From CAYWNA01 sp964459305 (GTDB taxonomy: Bacteria; Planctomycetota; Planctomycetia; Pirellulales; Pirellulaceae): a stretch of DNA of 55,328 bases. The notes below the pieces were generated by a model. The model worked only from the letters and a program-made list of their open reading frames with translations. It did no database searches and was not told the DNA's origin. Shown in pieces: positions 1 through 7,332 of the stretch (position 1 is the stretch's first letter; each line of letters opens with the position of its first letter). The position numbers and the translations under genes are program-made. The DNA lies in assembly GCA_964459305.1 (NCBI GenBank), contig CAYWNA010000067.1, positions 1 to 55,328 on the forward strand. Reading direction: 5' to 3'.

Positions 1-129
1 CACGTCGCTCCACCCTGGGCTGGCTTAGGGTCGTCCCTTCGGGACTGGAACAAAAACAGGCACGAAGCAATCCATTCGATGGCTGCAAATGGAACACCCC
101 AGCTCCAACGCCTTTTCCTAAGTCTCCTT
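1..129. other. non-coding left edge
   Basis: This stretch lies downstream of the NrfD-like gene, whose stop codon is at 130. No convincing coding frame or hairpin with a T run was found. The open frame that crosses it on the plus strand is antisense to the NrfD gene and has no protein-like composition. Confidence 0.5.
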
Positions 130-1347
130 CTACACGTTCGATTGGCCGATACGTTTCTCGTAGGTCACTTCGCCCGCCAGCACCGGTACGGAGACGCGGA
201 CGAAGATGGTGTAAAGCAGAAGTCCAAAGGCCCAGATGCCGAAGCAGACGATGGTCTCATGGATCGTGGGAACATATTCAACGATCTCGCCCAGCGGCGT
301 TGGAACGAAAGCCGGCACAATCAGCCCCATGCCCTTTTCGATCCAGATGCCGAAGATCGCCAGCACACAGGCGACGTTGAGCATGTTCATTCCGCGCGAT
401 GCGGGCAACATCACAAGGACCGTGGCGATCACATTCATGCCAATCGCGGTCCAAATCCACGGGACCAAGGCGTCTTGGCCATGCAGTCCAAAATAGAGGT
501 ATCGGGCGGAGGCCACATGCGCCGATCCCGTATAGAACTCGGTGAACACTTCGCAGGTCAGCAGAAACATGTTGATGATCATCGCGACCTGTACGATTCG
601 TCGCAGCGTGAATAGAGCATCGTCGCTGACGCGGTGTCTGGTAAAACGCCGCACGATTTGCAGTGTCAGGATGATGAATGCCGGACCCGCAGCGAACGCG
701 CTGGCCAAAAACCGCGGCGCAATGATCGCGGAGTTCCAAAACGGCCGGCCACCCAGTCCCACGTACAAAAAGGCCGTGACCGTGTGAATGCTGATGGCCC
801 ACACGATCGCGATAAACACGAACGGCACGTAGAAAACCGGCGATGGCTTGCGCCCACAATAGACACAGTAGATCAGGTATCCACAAATGTGCAGATTCAG
901 CAACAGGTAACCGTTCAATGCAATCACGTCCCATGTCAACATCGAACCGGGAAAGTTGAATCGCCAAAGCAAATGCATGAAGCGGTCCGGGCGGCCCAAG
1001 TCGGCCATCACAAACATCAGGCACATGATGATTACTGCGACGGCCAACAACTCGCCGAAGATGACCACGTCGTACAGGTGCATGTTGCGATAGATGTACA
1101 CGGGTATCACGAGCATGGCCGCAGCGGCAGCAAGACCAACCAAATAAGTGAAATTGGCAATGTACATCCCCCAAGAGACATGATCGGTCATGCCGGTCGT
1201 GACCAACCCGTGGACGAGCTGTTGGCAGTAGGCATACAAACCAGCCAGCGACATGAGCGTCAGGATTGTCATCCAAAGGTGATATCGCCAATCACCAACG
1301 AAGCTCAGTCGAAAACAATCCCACAGGAAGGTGGCGTATTTTTTCAT
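130..1347 (-). CDS. NrfD/PsrC-type quinone-interacting membrane subunit
   Basis: This is a 405-residue polytopic inner-membrane protein with about ten hydrophobic segments, of the NrfD/PsrC/DsrP/HmcC family. Members exchange electrons between the quinone pool and a partner ferredoxin on the outer face of the membrane. Visible features are a short cytoplasmic N-terminus, repeated hydrophobic helices, and the loop MADLGRPDRF, which is typical of the family. The start overlaps the stop of the upstream ferredoxin gene (ATGA), and AGGAGG lies just before it, so translation is probably coupled. It is the last gene of a cytochrome-ferredoxin-NrfD unit. The family is clear. The physiological direction and electron partner are inference, since nothing further downstream is in the window. 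Confidence 0.9.
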   Translation of the reverse strand: MKKYATFLWDCFRLSFVGDWRYHLWMTILTLMSLAGLYAYCQQLVHGLVTTGMTDHVSWGMYIANFTYLVGLAAAAAMLVIPVYIYRNMHLYDVVIFGELLAVAVIIMCLMFVMADLGRPDRFMHLLWRFNFPGSMLTWDVIALNGYLLLNLHICGYLIYCVYCGRKPSPVFYVPFVFIAIVWAISIHTVTAFLYVGLGGRPFWNSAIIAPRFLASAFAAGPAFIILTLQIVRRFTRHRVSDDALFTLRRIVQVAMIINMFLLTCEVFTEFYTGSAHVASARYLYFGLHGQDALVPWIWTAIGMNVIATVLVMLPASRGMNMLNVACVLAIFGIWIEKGMGLIVPAFVPTPLGEIVEYVPTIHETIVCFGIWAFGLLLYTIFVRVSVPVLAGEVTYEKRIGQSNV

Positions 1348-2366
1348 GCGTCACCTCCTGCGTCGACCGACGTAATGGGATCGTGATAACGGCTGCCGCG
1401 TTCGTCGAAGTAATAGAAGAATCGTGGGGTCGTCCCGACATCCTCCTTCAGCACGTATACGCGCTTATGCTTCAGGATGTAGGCCACCTCGCTGTCCGGG
1501 TCGAGCACATTTCCGAACTTGCGGGAACCAGTGGGGCAGACCTCCAGGCAGGCCGGCAGACGGCCCACGCGTGTCCGGTGCAGGCAGTACGTACATTTCT
1601 CGACGACGCCCTTCTGCCGCGGCCGATTCGACAGGTAGGCCATGTCCGGATTCAGCTCGCCGACGGGAATTTCCGGCTCGGCAAAGTTGAACCGCCGAGC
1701 CCAATAGGGACACGCCGCCTCGCAATACCGGCACCCGATGCACCAGTCGTAATCGATCACCGTGATACCGTCCGGCTCCTGCCACGTGGCCTCCACAGGA
1801 CAAACTTTCACACACGGCGGTTTGGCGCACTGATGGCATTGGACCGGCATGTAGTATTTGTCCGGATTCGGAACGTGCGCCGGGTCGTAGTAGTGGTCGG
1901 CGCTTTCTACGTCGATACTGCCCTTCTCCATTTCCAGCACGCGGATGTACTGGATTTCCGGCGAGCGCGACTGGTTGTTCTCCTCGACACAGGCGTGAAC
2001 GCACTTGCGGCAGCCGATGCAACGACTGAGGTTCAGGCCATAGACAAACTCGACGCCGTCCAGTGGCGGCGGGTCGGTCAGTTCAGCTTTGACGTTATAT
2101 CGTCCCTCGACCGCTTCCCGGATCCGGGAGAAGACCTCTTGTTTGTCCTCGGCGGTCATCTCCTTGTAGTGCTTCTGGAAAAACTCTTCGAGCGACGGGA
2201 TGTCATCCGGGTCCAGATTTCGAAGCGGCGATACGGCGGCTGCGAGCGCGGACACACCAGCCAACGCGGCGGCGCCTTGGGAAAGGAAGCCCCGCCGAGT
2301 CACCTCAGGTGCGTCGGCACTGGCTGGCGGCTCTTCGGGCGTTGTCCGTTCGTCGGAATCTGCCAT
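1344..2366 (-). CDS. Tat-exported ferredoxin with four 4Fe-4S sites (DsrO/HmcB/NrfC-like)
   Basis: The 340-residue protein begins with a Tat signal (TRRGFLSQGAAALAG, about residues 23-37). It carries cysteine groups for four [4Fe-4S] clusters: CIGCRKCVHAC near 116-126, CHQCAKPPCVKVC, CIGCRYCEAACPYW and CTYCLHRTRVGRLPACLEVC. This is the layout of DsrO, HmcB and NrfC, periplasmic electron-transfer partners of NrfD-type membrane proteins. It lies three bases after the cytochrome gene and overlaps the NrfD gene by four bases, which supports a three-subunit complex. It should pass electrons between NrfD and the four-heme cytochrome. Which reductase or oxidase the module serves cannot be read here; the neighbouring nitrate cluster is the obvious candidate. 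Confidence 0.9.
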   Translation of the reverse strand: MADSDERTTPEEPPASADAPEVTRRGFLSQGAAALAGVSALAAAVSPLRNLDPDDIPSLEEFFQKHYKEMTAEDKQEVFSRIREAVEGRYNVKAELTDPPPLDGVEFVYGLNLSRCIGCRKCVHACVEENNQSRSPEIQYIRVLEMEKGSIDVESADHYYDPAHVPNPDKYYMPVQCHQCAKPPCVKVCPVEATWQEPDGITVIDYDWCIGCRYCEAACPYWARRFNFAEPEIPVGELNPDMAYLSNRPRQKGVVEKCTYCLHRTRVGRLPACLEVCPTGSRKFGNVLDPDSEVAYILKHKRVYVLKEDVGTTPRFFYYFDERGSRYHDPITSVDAGGDA

Positions 2367-2369
2367 TGC

Positions 2370-3059
2370 TCAGTGTCCCTTTTCCAACGCAACCATGGCA
2401 CCGTCCACTCCCGCGTGTCCGCCGAGCCGCAAAGGATCGTGTTCTTTCGAGTGATTCCCGTGGTTTTTCGGCCCCATTCGCAGTGTGCTGGGAGCCGGCG
2501 CCGGATTCATCGACGGAAACGGGGGCCGATGCGGGTCGTGGCACTCGATGCACCGCCGCCGCGTCTGCGGTCCCTTGCTGGTGTCCCAATAGCCGTTCGT
2601 CCGGCCGTGCGAACCGTTTTGCCAGTCGCGATAGACCGGCCCGTGACACTTCGCACAAACAAGCTGCGGCTCGTTCCAGGGAATCTCGTTGCCGAGATCG
2701 TCGATAAAGGCATCGCGATTGGTCGGATGATGGCAGTTGAAGCAACGTGTGTTGATGCCGTGCTGTAACTCGATTTCCTTGTGTTGAATCGGCGCACGGT
2801 TGGTGTCTGTAGACGAGGGAATGATCTGGTGGCAGTCGCTGCACCGATATGCATATATGGCTACGTCGTACTGCGGTTCAAGTTTCGGCTGACGTACCGG
2901 TGCGGTGTCGGTAGCCCGGTCCGGCACCACTGTGGTTGCGGACGTTGGACTCGTGAACGGCAGCGGATCCAGTGCAAGCAGCACGGCAGAAGAAAGCAAG
3001 ACCACTGGAACCCAAAGGGCCCGAAAGCTCTTCGTGGCAGATGAGGGAGTGGTTGACAT
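2370..3059 (-). CDS. exported four-heme cytochrome c
   Basis: The product is 229 residues with an N-terminal hydrophobic segment (LWVPVVLLSSAVLLAL, residues about 15-30) that acts as signal or anchor. It has four CXXCH heme sites: CSDCH, CFNCH, CAKCH and CIECH. The rest is His- and Pro-rich with no catalytic domain, so it is most likely an electron carrier. It heads a tight three-gene unit with a four-cluster ferredoxin and an NrfD protein. That recalls DsrJ-O-P and Hmc-type transmembrane complexes, although DsrJ has three hemes. The family assignment beyond multiheme cytochrome c is uncertain. The ribosome site before the ATG is weak (TCGGG). Confidence 0.8.
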   Translation of the reverse strand: MSTTPSSATKSFRALWVPVVLLSSAVLLALDPLPFTSPTSATTVVPDRATDTAPVRQPKLEPQYDVAIYAYRCSDCHQIIPSSTDTNRAPIQHKEIELQHGINTRCFNCHHPTNRDAFIDDLGNEIPWNEPQLVCAKCHGPVYRDWQNGSHGRTNGYWDTSKGPQTRRRCIECHDPHRPPFPSMNPAPAPSTLRMGPKNHGNHSKEHDPLRLGGHAGVDGAMVALEKGH

Positions 3060-3444
3060 GCCCGAGATACCGAACTTCAGCAGCGGTCGGCTGGCCCCGA
3101 TCCCGCGCGGATTGAGGGTTTAGTGAAGATAAAAGTATCCTGGAACTTAAAGACCAATTTGTAACATACTGAGGATGTGTTGTCCATTAGGGACGTCTCA
3201 AGAACTGCCCCAAATCTTTGACTCCGGCCTCAGACAAACAAGTTGCCCCGTCCCAGCATTTTACCTAGGCTCCATGGTCCCTCAGGGCACACGACGTAAT
3301 TTGCCAGCTAGGCAGACTTTACGGCGTCACATCCCGCGTCTAATGAACACGCGTGCCATGTGTCGAAATCGATGTATGTGGAAATCTCGTCGTTAATCGA
3401 CATGAAACGGTTCGCCCCCCATCGCTAAGGAAGGTGATGTTCTC
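3060..3444. other. divergent intergenic region, cytochrome module / porin
   Basis: These 385 bases separate the minus-strand cytochrome module from the plus-strand porin and must hold promoters for both. AT-rich stretches occur around 3120-3170, but no matched -35/-10 pair stands out. GATAAAAGTATCC near 3125 is a partial inverted repeat vaguely like the Rrf2 half-sites further right, without the conserved spacing. AAGGAAGGTGATG just before 3445 serves as the porin ribosome site. No gene was found here. Confidence 0.4.
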
Positions 3445-5013
3445 ATGACTACGCAATGGTTTAGATACCGGTTGGCCCTGGGCGCTGCGCTGATGTGCGC
3501 AGCACCTGCTTGGGCAGCCGCTGATGAGTTTGGCCCTGCAAATTCTACGAAACTGTCACAATTTGCCTCGCCGTCGATGATCTCGGTGAGTGATCAGGCC
3601 GACGTGCAGCCGGTTTCTCATCTGACTGGCGTCGCAGATCCCGATTGTGGAGGCAAATCGTCCTGCACGTGTGAGAAAACCAAGGCTTTGAACAAGGCTG
3701 TGGCAGGTTCGCACAAACCGCTCTTCTACGACAATAACTTCGACTACCTCTGCGATCCGTGCTACACGGACTGGCATTTGGGCGACAGCCTGAAACGACT
3801 GGGAGTGGGCGAGCAGGTCATCATGGACGTCGGCGGCCAATACCGCTTGCGGTACCATAACGAGCAGAACATGCGCAACGGTGGTGTCGCCAACGGTTTG
3901 GGGCTAACCGGCCGTGACGACAATTTTGTGCTGCATCGTACTCGCCTGTACATGAATACGGAAATCGGCAACCGTCTCCGCGTGTACGCCGAAATGCTCG
4001 ATGCCGTCAGCAATTACGAGAACTTTACCCCGCGCGGAATCGAAGAAAACCGCGGCGAACTTCAGAACCTGTTTGTCGATGTCGTGGCCCTGGACGGATA
4101 CAACGGCACCATGACGGCTCGTGTTGGCCGACAGGAACTGCTGTATGGCAACCAACGTTTGGTAACACCGTTGGACTGGGCAAACACGCGGCGGACCTTC
4201 GAAGGCGCCAAACTGATGTGGGAAGGCCAAAACTGGGATGTGGACGCATTCTGGGTTCGGCCGATGCGACGCGATGTCAACGCGATCGATCCACCCAACC
4301 TGGACCGGGAGATGTACGGCCTGTATTCGACGTACAAGGGTTTGTGCTGCGACAATGTCGAGTTGTACTGGCTGGCCTTGGACTATCACGACCGGGGCTT
4401 CCTATACGATACGCTCGGTGCCCGCTACTGGGGCGGCCGCGGCCCGTGGCTGTATGAGTTCGAAGGCGGTTATCAGTTCGGCAGAGATATCGACCTTTCC
4501 GACCATTCAGCCAGCTCTGTGACGGCGGGCCTGGGCAGAAAGTTCGAATGTGCGCCATGGCAGCCGACCCTGTGGTTCTACTACGATTGGGCTTCCGGCG
4601 GCGCGGTTGACTCAGGCTATCATCATTACGAGCCGCTGGCCCACAAATACCTTGGTTTCATGGACCTGTTCGGTCGGCGAAACATCAGAGACGCCAACGT
4701 TCAGTTGACGATGAAGCCGCACGAGAAAGTCAAGCTGCTCTTGTGGTACCACTACTTCCAGCTTTCCGATGTCAACGATGTGCCCTACAACGTCAACATG
4801 ACGAGGTATGCTGGCTTGGGCGCCGGTACATCGGGCGATCGGGACCTGGGGCAGGAACTTGACATTGTGGCCACGTTCCTACTCACCGAACGCCTCAACG
4901 TGTTGTTTGGATACTCGCACTTCTTCACGGGCGACTACTATGACACGACCGCGGGCGTAGGAACCAACAGTGACGCAGACTTCTTCTACACCCAGTTCCA
5001 CGTAAACTTCTAG
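3445..5013 (+). CDS. outer-membrane beta-barrel porin, alginate-export-like
   Basis: This is a 522-residue secreted protein. It has a signal peptide (residues about 1-26, ending AWAAADE), then a Cys-containing linker of about 90 residues, then a long region of alternating aromatic/polar strands. It ends in a C-terminal phenylalanine (HVNF), typical of outer-membrane barrels. The strand segment GGQYRLRYHNEQN followed by HRTRLYMNTEIG resembles the alginate-export porin family found in planctomycete and proteobacterial anaerobic gene clusters. It is the only plus-strand gene in the respiratory island. A role in letting nitrate, nitrite or another small anion cross the outer membrane is inferred from position only. 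The start follows AAGGAAGGTG. A strong hairpin lies 45 bases downstream. Confidence 0.8.
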   Translation: MTTQWFRYRLALGAALMCAAPAWAAADEFGPANSTKLSQFASPSMISVSDQADVQPVSHLTGVADPDCGGKSSCTCEKTKALNKAVAGSHKPLFYDNNFDYLCDPCYTDWHLGDSLKRLGVGEQVIMDVGGQYRLRYHNEQNMRNGGVANGLGLTGRDDNFVLHRTRLYMNTEIGNRLRVYAEMLDAVSNYENFTPRGIEENRGELQNLFVDVVALDGYNGTMTARVGRQELLYGNQRLVTPLDWANTRRTFEGAKLMWEGQNWDVDAFWVRPMRRDVNAIDPPNLDREMYGLYSTYKGLCCDNVELYWLALDYHDRGFLYDTLGARYWGGRGPWLYEFEGGYQFGRDIDLSDHSASSVTAGLGRKFECAPWQPTLWFYYDWASGGAVDSGYHHYEPLAHKYLGFMDLFGRRNIRDANVQLTMKPHEKVKLLLWYHYFQLSDVNDVPYNVNMTRYAGLGAGTSGDRDLGQELDIVATFLLTERLNVLFGYSHFFTGDYYDTTAGVGTNSDADFFYTQFHVNF

Positions 5014-5058
5014 CCCATCCTCCATTCCTTGCGGATTTTCAGGGTAGGTAAGTTGTCG

Positions 5059-5090
5059 CGGAGCTTTCTGGTTGCGGCCAGAAAGCTCCG
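5059..5090 (+). terminator. hairpin downstream of the porin gene
   Basis: A perfect 13-base stem, CGGAGCTTTCTGG paired with CCAGAAAGCTCCG, encloses a six-base loop. It starts 45 bases after the porin stop and is followed by TGCATTTTGG rather than a pure T run. It could act on the porin message, and in reverse on the napH message that ends at 5245. A second small hairpin (GGCACGTT/AACGTGCC) lies at 5099-5117. Confidence 0.6.
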
Positions 5091-5244
5091 TGCATTTTGG
5101 CACGTTGGTAACGTGCCCCGCAACGTTTTCGGAAGCCCCCCCGAAGCTTCGCGTTAAGCGACTCTGTTGCCGCCTGTGAACACGAGGCCGCAGTTCGGAG
5201 TCGTGCGCGGTCCGCGAAACGTCAGTCTTGCAGGCCTGGCTCGA

Positions 5245-6096
5245 TCACCGTATCCGATCACACCGCCTCGCCCACCCTAGCTTGACAACACGTCCCCCGC
5301 AGACGTCCGCACAGGTGCCGCACCGCGTGCACTCGGGATCGTTGACGGCGGGTTTGCCGGCGAGTACGTAGTCCTCCATGACCCGGATTCCCATCGGGCA
5401 ATGCAGCGTGCATCGCTGACAGGACATCTGCTCCCCGTCGGCTCGCACTCGAACACGCAATGGGGCGTAACGGCCGAGCAGGCTGTAAATCGCGCCAAGC
5501 GGGCAGACGGAACGACAGAAGAATCGAGGCGAAAAGTGTTCCAACACAACGAGCGAGCCGATCGTAATCAGCCCGATCACAGGCGAAAAGAAGATTGACA
5601 GCACGACCAGGTTGATCGGCGAGACCGACGTGAAAACCGGAATTCCAGCGACAAGCGACAGGCCGAGGAAGAGCAGCAGGAGCCAGTACTTGAGCCCTCT
5701 TGGCACGTGCAACTGAGGCACCTTCACCCGCATTCTCGCCAATCGGCGATGCAGCCGTTCGCGTAGTCGATCGTTGAGATCGAGCACCAGTCCCACGGGG
5801 CAAAGCCAGCCGCAGAACACTCGGCCTAAGACGACAGCGATAAGTGTTGTTGCTGCGACGCCGATGAGAAGCGTTGCCGTTACAGTGCGCGACGCCGACA
5901 TCACCTCCAAGCCGGCAAGTGGATCAACGAAAGGTATGACGCTGAGCAGGCACGTTGCAGTGGGCGAGCCTTTCAGCCATGGAAACCAATCTTGCCGGCC
6001 GAAGACCAACAGGGCAAGGAACGTGGCAGCGCTCAGCCGGTGGCCCCAGGTCCACAGGCGAATGCGAATCGGCATGGCACGCTTGAAAACAGACAC
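5245..6096 (-). CDS. napH: NapH-type membrane quinol dehydrogenase subunit
   Basis: The 283-residue protein has four to five membrane helices. It carries the two CX3CP motifs of the NapH/CcoG family (CGWLCPVG and CRSVCPLG). It ends in a cytoplasmic ferredoxin-like domain with CQRCTLHCPMG and CTRCGTCADVCGG. NapH passes electrons from menaquinol to NapG and on to NapB/NapA, which can replace NapC. It lies downstream of napG in the same orientation, separated by a 147-base inverted-repeat element. The start chosen is GTG with GAGGTCTT before it; an in-frame ATG lies seven codons further in. The family assignment is strong. Its function with this nap operon rests on position and the absence of a visible napC. 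Confidence 0.9.
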   Translation of the reverse strand: MSVFKRAMPIRIRLWTWGHRLSAATFLALLVFGRQDWFPWLKGSPTATCLLSVIPFVDPLAGLEVMSASRTVTATLLIGVAATTLIAVVLGRVFCGWLCPVGLVLDLNDRLRERLHRRLARMRVKVPQLHVPRGLKYWLLLLFLGLSLVAGIPVFTSVSPINLVVLSIFFSPVIGLITIGSLVVLEHFSPRFFCRSVCPLGAIYSLLGRYAPLRVRVRADGEQMSCQRCTLHCPMGIRVMEDYVLAGKPAVNDPECTRCGTCADVCGGRVVKLGWARRCDRIR

Positions 6097-6126
6097 AAGA
6101 CCTCTTCTTTACCTCGTGCATTTACT

Positions 6127-6273
6127 TGGCAACGTTCGAGAAAGCAAGTGTCCGATCCGCGTGGGATAGGCTTCCAGCCTGTCGTCCGACTAACGTGACA
6201 GGCTGGAAGCCTATCCCACTTCTCTACGACCGAAGTCTACTTGTTTTGGAACACTTACTTTCTCGAGCGGTGC
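6127..6273. repeat. nested inverted-repeat element, copy A
   Basis: Inner arms of 23 bases (6161-6183 and 6197-6219, beginning GTGGGATAGGCTTCC) are perfect inverted repeats. Outer arms (6134-6153 and 6248-6267) pair imperfectly, with CTCGAGAAAG at the core. The element fills the space between napG and napH and ends at the napG stop codon. The copy at 43603-43747 is the same element in the opposite orientation, matching in the spacers as well as the arms. It has no coding capacity. Confidence 0.85.
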
Positions 6274-6869
6274 TATGGCGATCTTTCTCGGCGGAGTTGA
6301 CGGTGGGTTTTGACCCGAATCGCTGGGCGTTCCGTCAAGCAGGCGTATTCGCACAATCCGCACCCCACGCAGGCGTCTTCGACGACGATTGGGCGACCGC
6401 GCGTGTCGAACGTGATTGCCTCGCGCGGGAAGGGACAGGCGTGCCAGCACGCTTTGCACGAAACACCGACAAAGGGCAAACATATTTCCGTGTCGATCGC
6501 GGCCACGCCCATGCGCACGTCTCGCCGATGCGAGAGCTCCTGGAGAGCGTCAGTCGGACAGGCCGCAATGCACTTCAGTTCTTCCTCGCCCTGGCAAAGG
6601 TTGCACGGTTTATCCCGCGCGACCAGATAGGGCGTCCCGATTGCGATTGCAGAATCGGCACCGGCGGGACGGAGCACCTGCGTGGGGCAGACTTCTACGC
6701 ATTGGGCGCAGCGGATGCATCGGGCCAGGAATTCATCCTCGTCGCCCGCGCCGGGCGGACGTAGATACTCGGGCGTCTGCTGCTTCGTACCGCGAAGCAG
6801 CAGGCCGCCGCCGATCGATCCAGCGACCACTCCACCGGCCTTTAGAAAAACTCGCCGCGACAGGCTCAT
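6273..6869 (-). CDS. napG: NapG-type Tat-exported ferredoxin
   Basis: The product is 198 residues. It has a Tat-like signal (SLSRRVFLKAGGVVAGSIGGG, residues about 2-22) and four [4Fe-4S] binding groups: CIRCAQCVEVCP, CNLCQGEEELKCIAACP, CKACWHACPF and CVGCGLCEYAC. This matches the NapG/MauM ferredoxin family, which accepts electrons from NapH and passes them to periplasmic cytochrome c. GAGGGG precedes the ATG. It follows the diheme cytochrome gene, with a 24-base inverted repeat in the gap, and precedes napH. At 198 residues it is slightly shorter than typical NapG proteins (about 230), but no cluster is missing. Confidence 0.9.
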   Translation of the reverse strand: MSLSRRVFLKAGGVVAGSIGGGLLLRGTKQQTPEYLRPPGAGDEDEFLARCIRCAQCVEVCPTQVLRPAGADSAIAIGTPYLVARDKPCNLCQGEEELKCIAACPTDALQELSHRRDVRMGVAAIDTEICLPFVGVSCKACWHACPFPREAITFDTRGRPIVVEDACVGCGLCEYACLTERPAIRVKTHRQLRRERSP

Positions 6870-6911
6870 AGACCCCTCTGGCTCGTTTCGAAGTTGCGCA
6901 GCCCAACAATC

Positions 6912-6988
6912 GTAGCCGGATTCGCAAGAATTCGGCCAATAGGCGACTTCCGACCGTCAGCCCCCCGAATTCTTGCGAATCCGGCTAC
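6912..6988. repeat. 24-base inverted repeat between napG and the diheme cytochrome gene
   Basis: Perfect 24-base arms (6912-6935 and 6965-6988, beginning GTAGCCGGATTCGC) surround a 29-base loop. It begins with GTAGCCG, like the repeats at 22686, 35680 and 42284, but its arms then diverge. A structure this strong between co-transcribed genes could stabilise or attenuate the message. Confidence 0.85.
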
Positions 6989-7004
6989 TGCGCCACCGCA
7001 AAAC

Positions 7005-7313
7005 TCACTGGCGAGGCTGGCTGCCCTCGACGAACACGTGACAAGTGCGACACTTGGCCTGCTTGGCCACCTCAGGCAGGCTGGCGTGTTTCATGACGGG
7101 AGACTCATTCTCGCCCGTCTCATGACAGGTCAGGCAATCCGCACGCGTCCATGAATTCCGGTGGTCCTCCGTGTCGGACAGTGTGGGAGGAAAGGCACCT
7201 GGCGCAAAAGGCGAATCGACCTGAGCCTGCCCCGTCTGTTCGCAACCGGACAGCAAAACGAAGACAACAGGAAGCAGCAAGAACGCGGCTGCCGCGAAAA
7301 TTTGTATTCTCAT
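7005..7313 (-). CDS. napB: small diheme cytochrome c lipoprotein, NapB-like
   Basis: The product is 102 residues. It has a signal ending in a lipobox (VLLSGC, about residues 19-24), a 35-residue linker and two CXXCH heme sites (CLTCH and CRTCH). NapB, the electron-transfer subunit for NapA, is a diheme cytochrome of about 150 residues, so this is a shortened, membrane-tethered equivalent. The start was chosen at the ATG with AAGGAGGTCAC just upstream, although the frame runs 29 codons further into napA. It starts 19 bases after the napA stop. The symbol rests on position and the two hemes; sequence similarity to classical NapB is not obvious by eye. Confidence 0.75.
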   Translation of the reverse strand: MRIQIFAAAAFLLLPVVFVLLSGCEQTGQAQVDSPFAPGAFPPTLSDTEDHRNSWTRADCLTCHETGENESPVMKHASLPEVAKQAKCRTCHVFVEGSQPRQ

Positions 7314-7332
7314 CGTCAGTGACCTCCTTCCC

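Noticed and set aside
1266..2768. 500-residue open frame on the plus strand
   Set aside because: It is antisense to the ferredoxin and cytochrome genes, has no motif, and its Arg/Val-rich composition is what the complement of a GC-rich gene yields.
3120..3135. GATAAAAGTATCC as a third Rrf2 operator
   Set aside because: Half-sites resemble GGATAA/TTATCC only partly, and the 12-base spacing is not kept.
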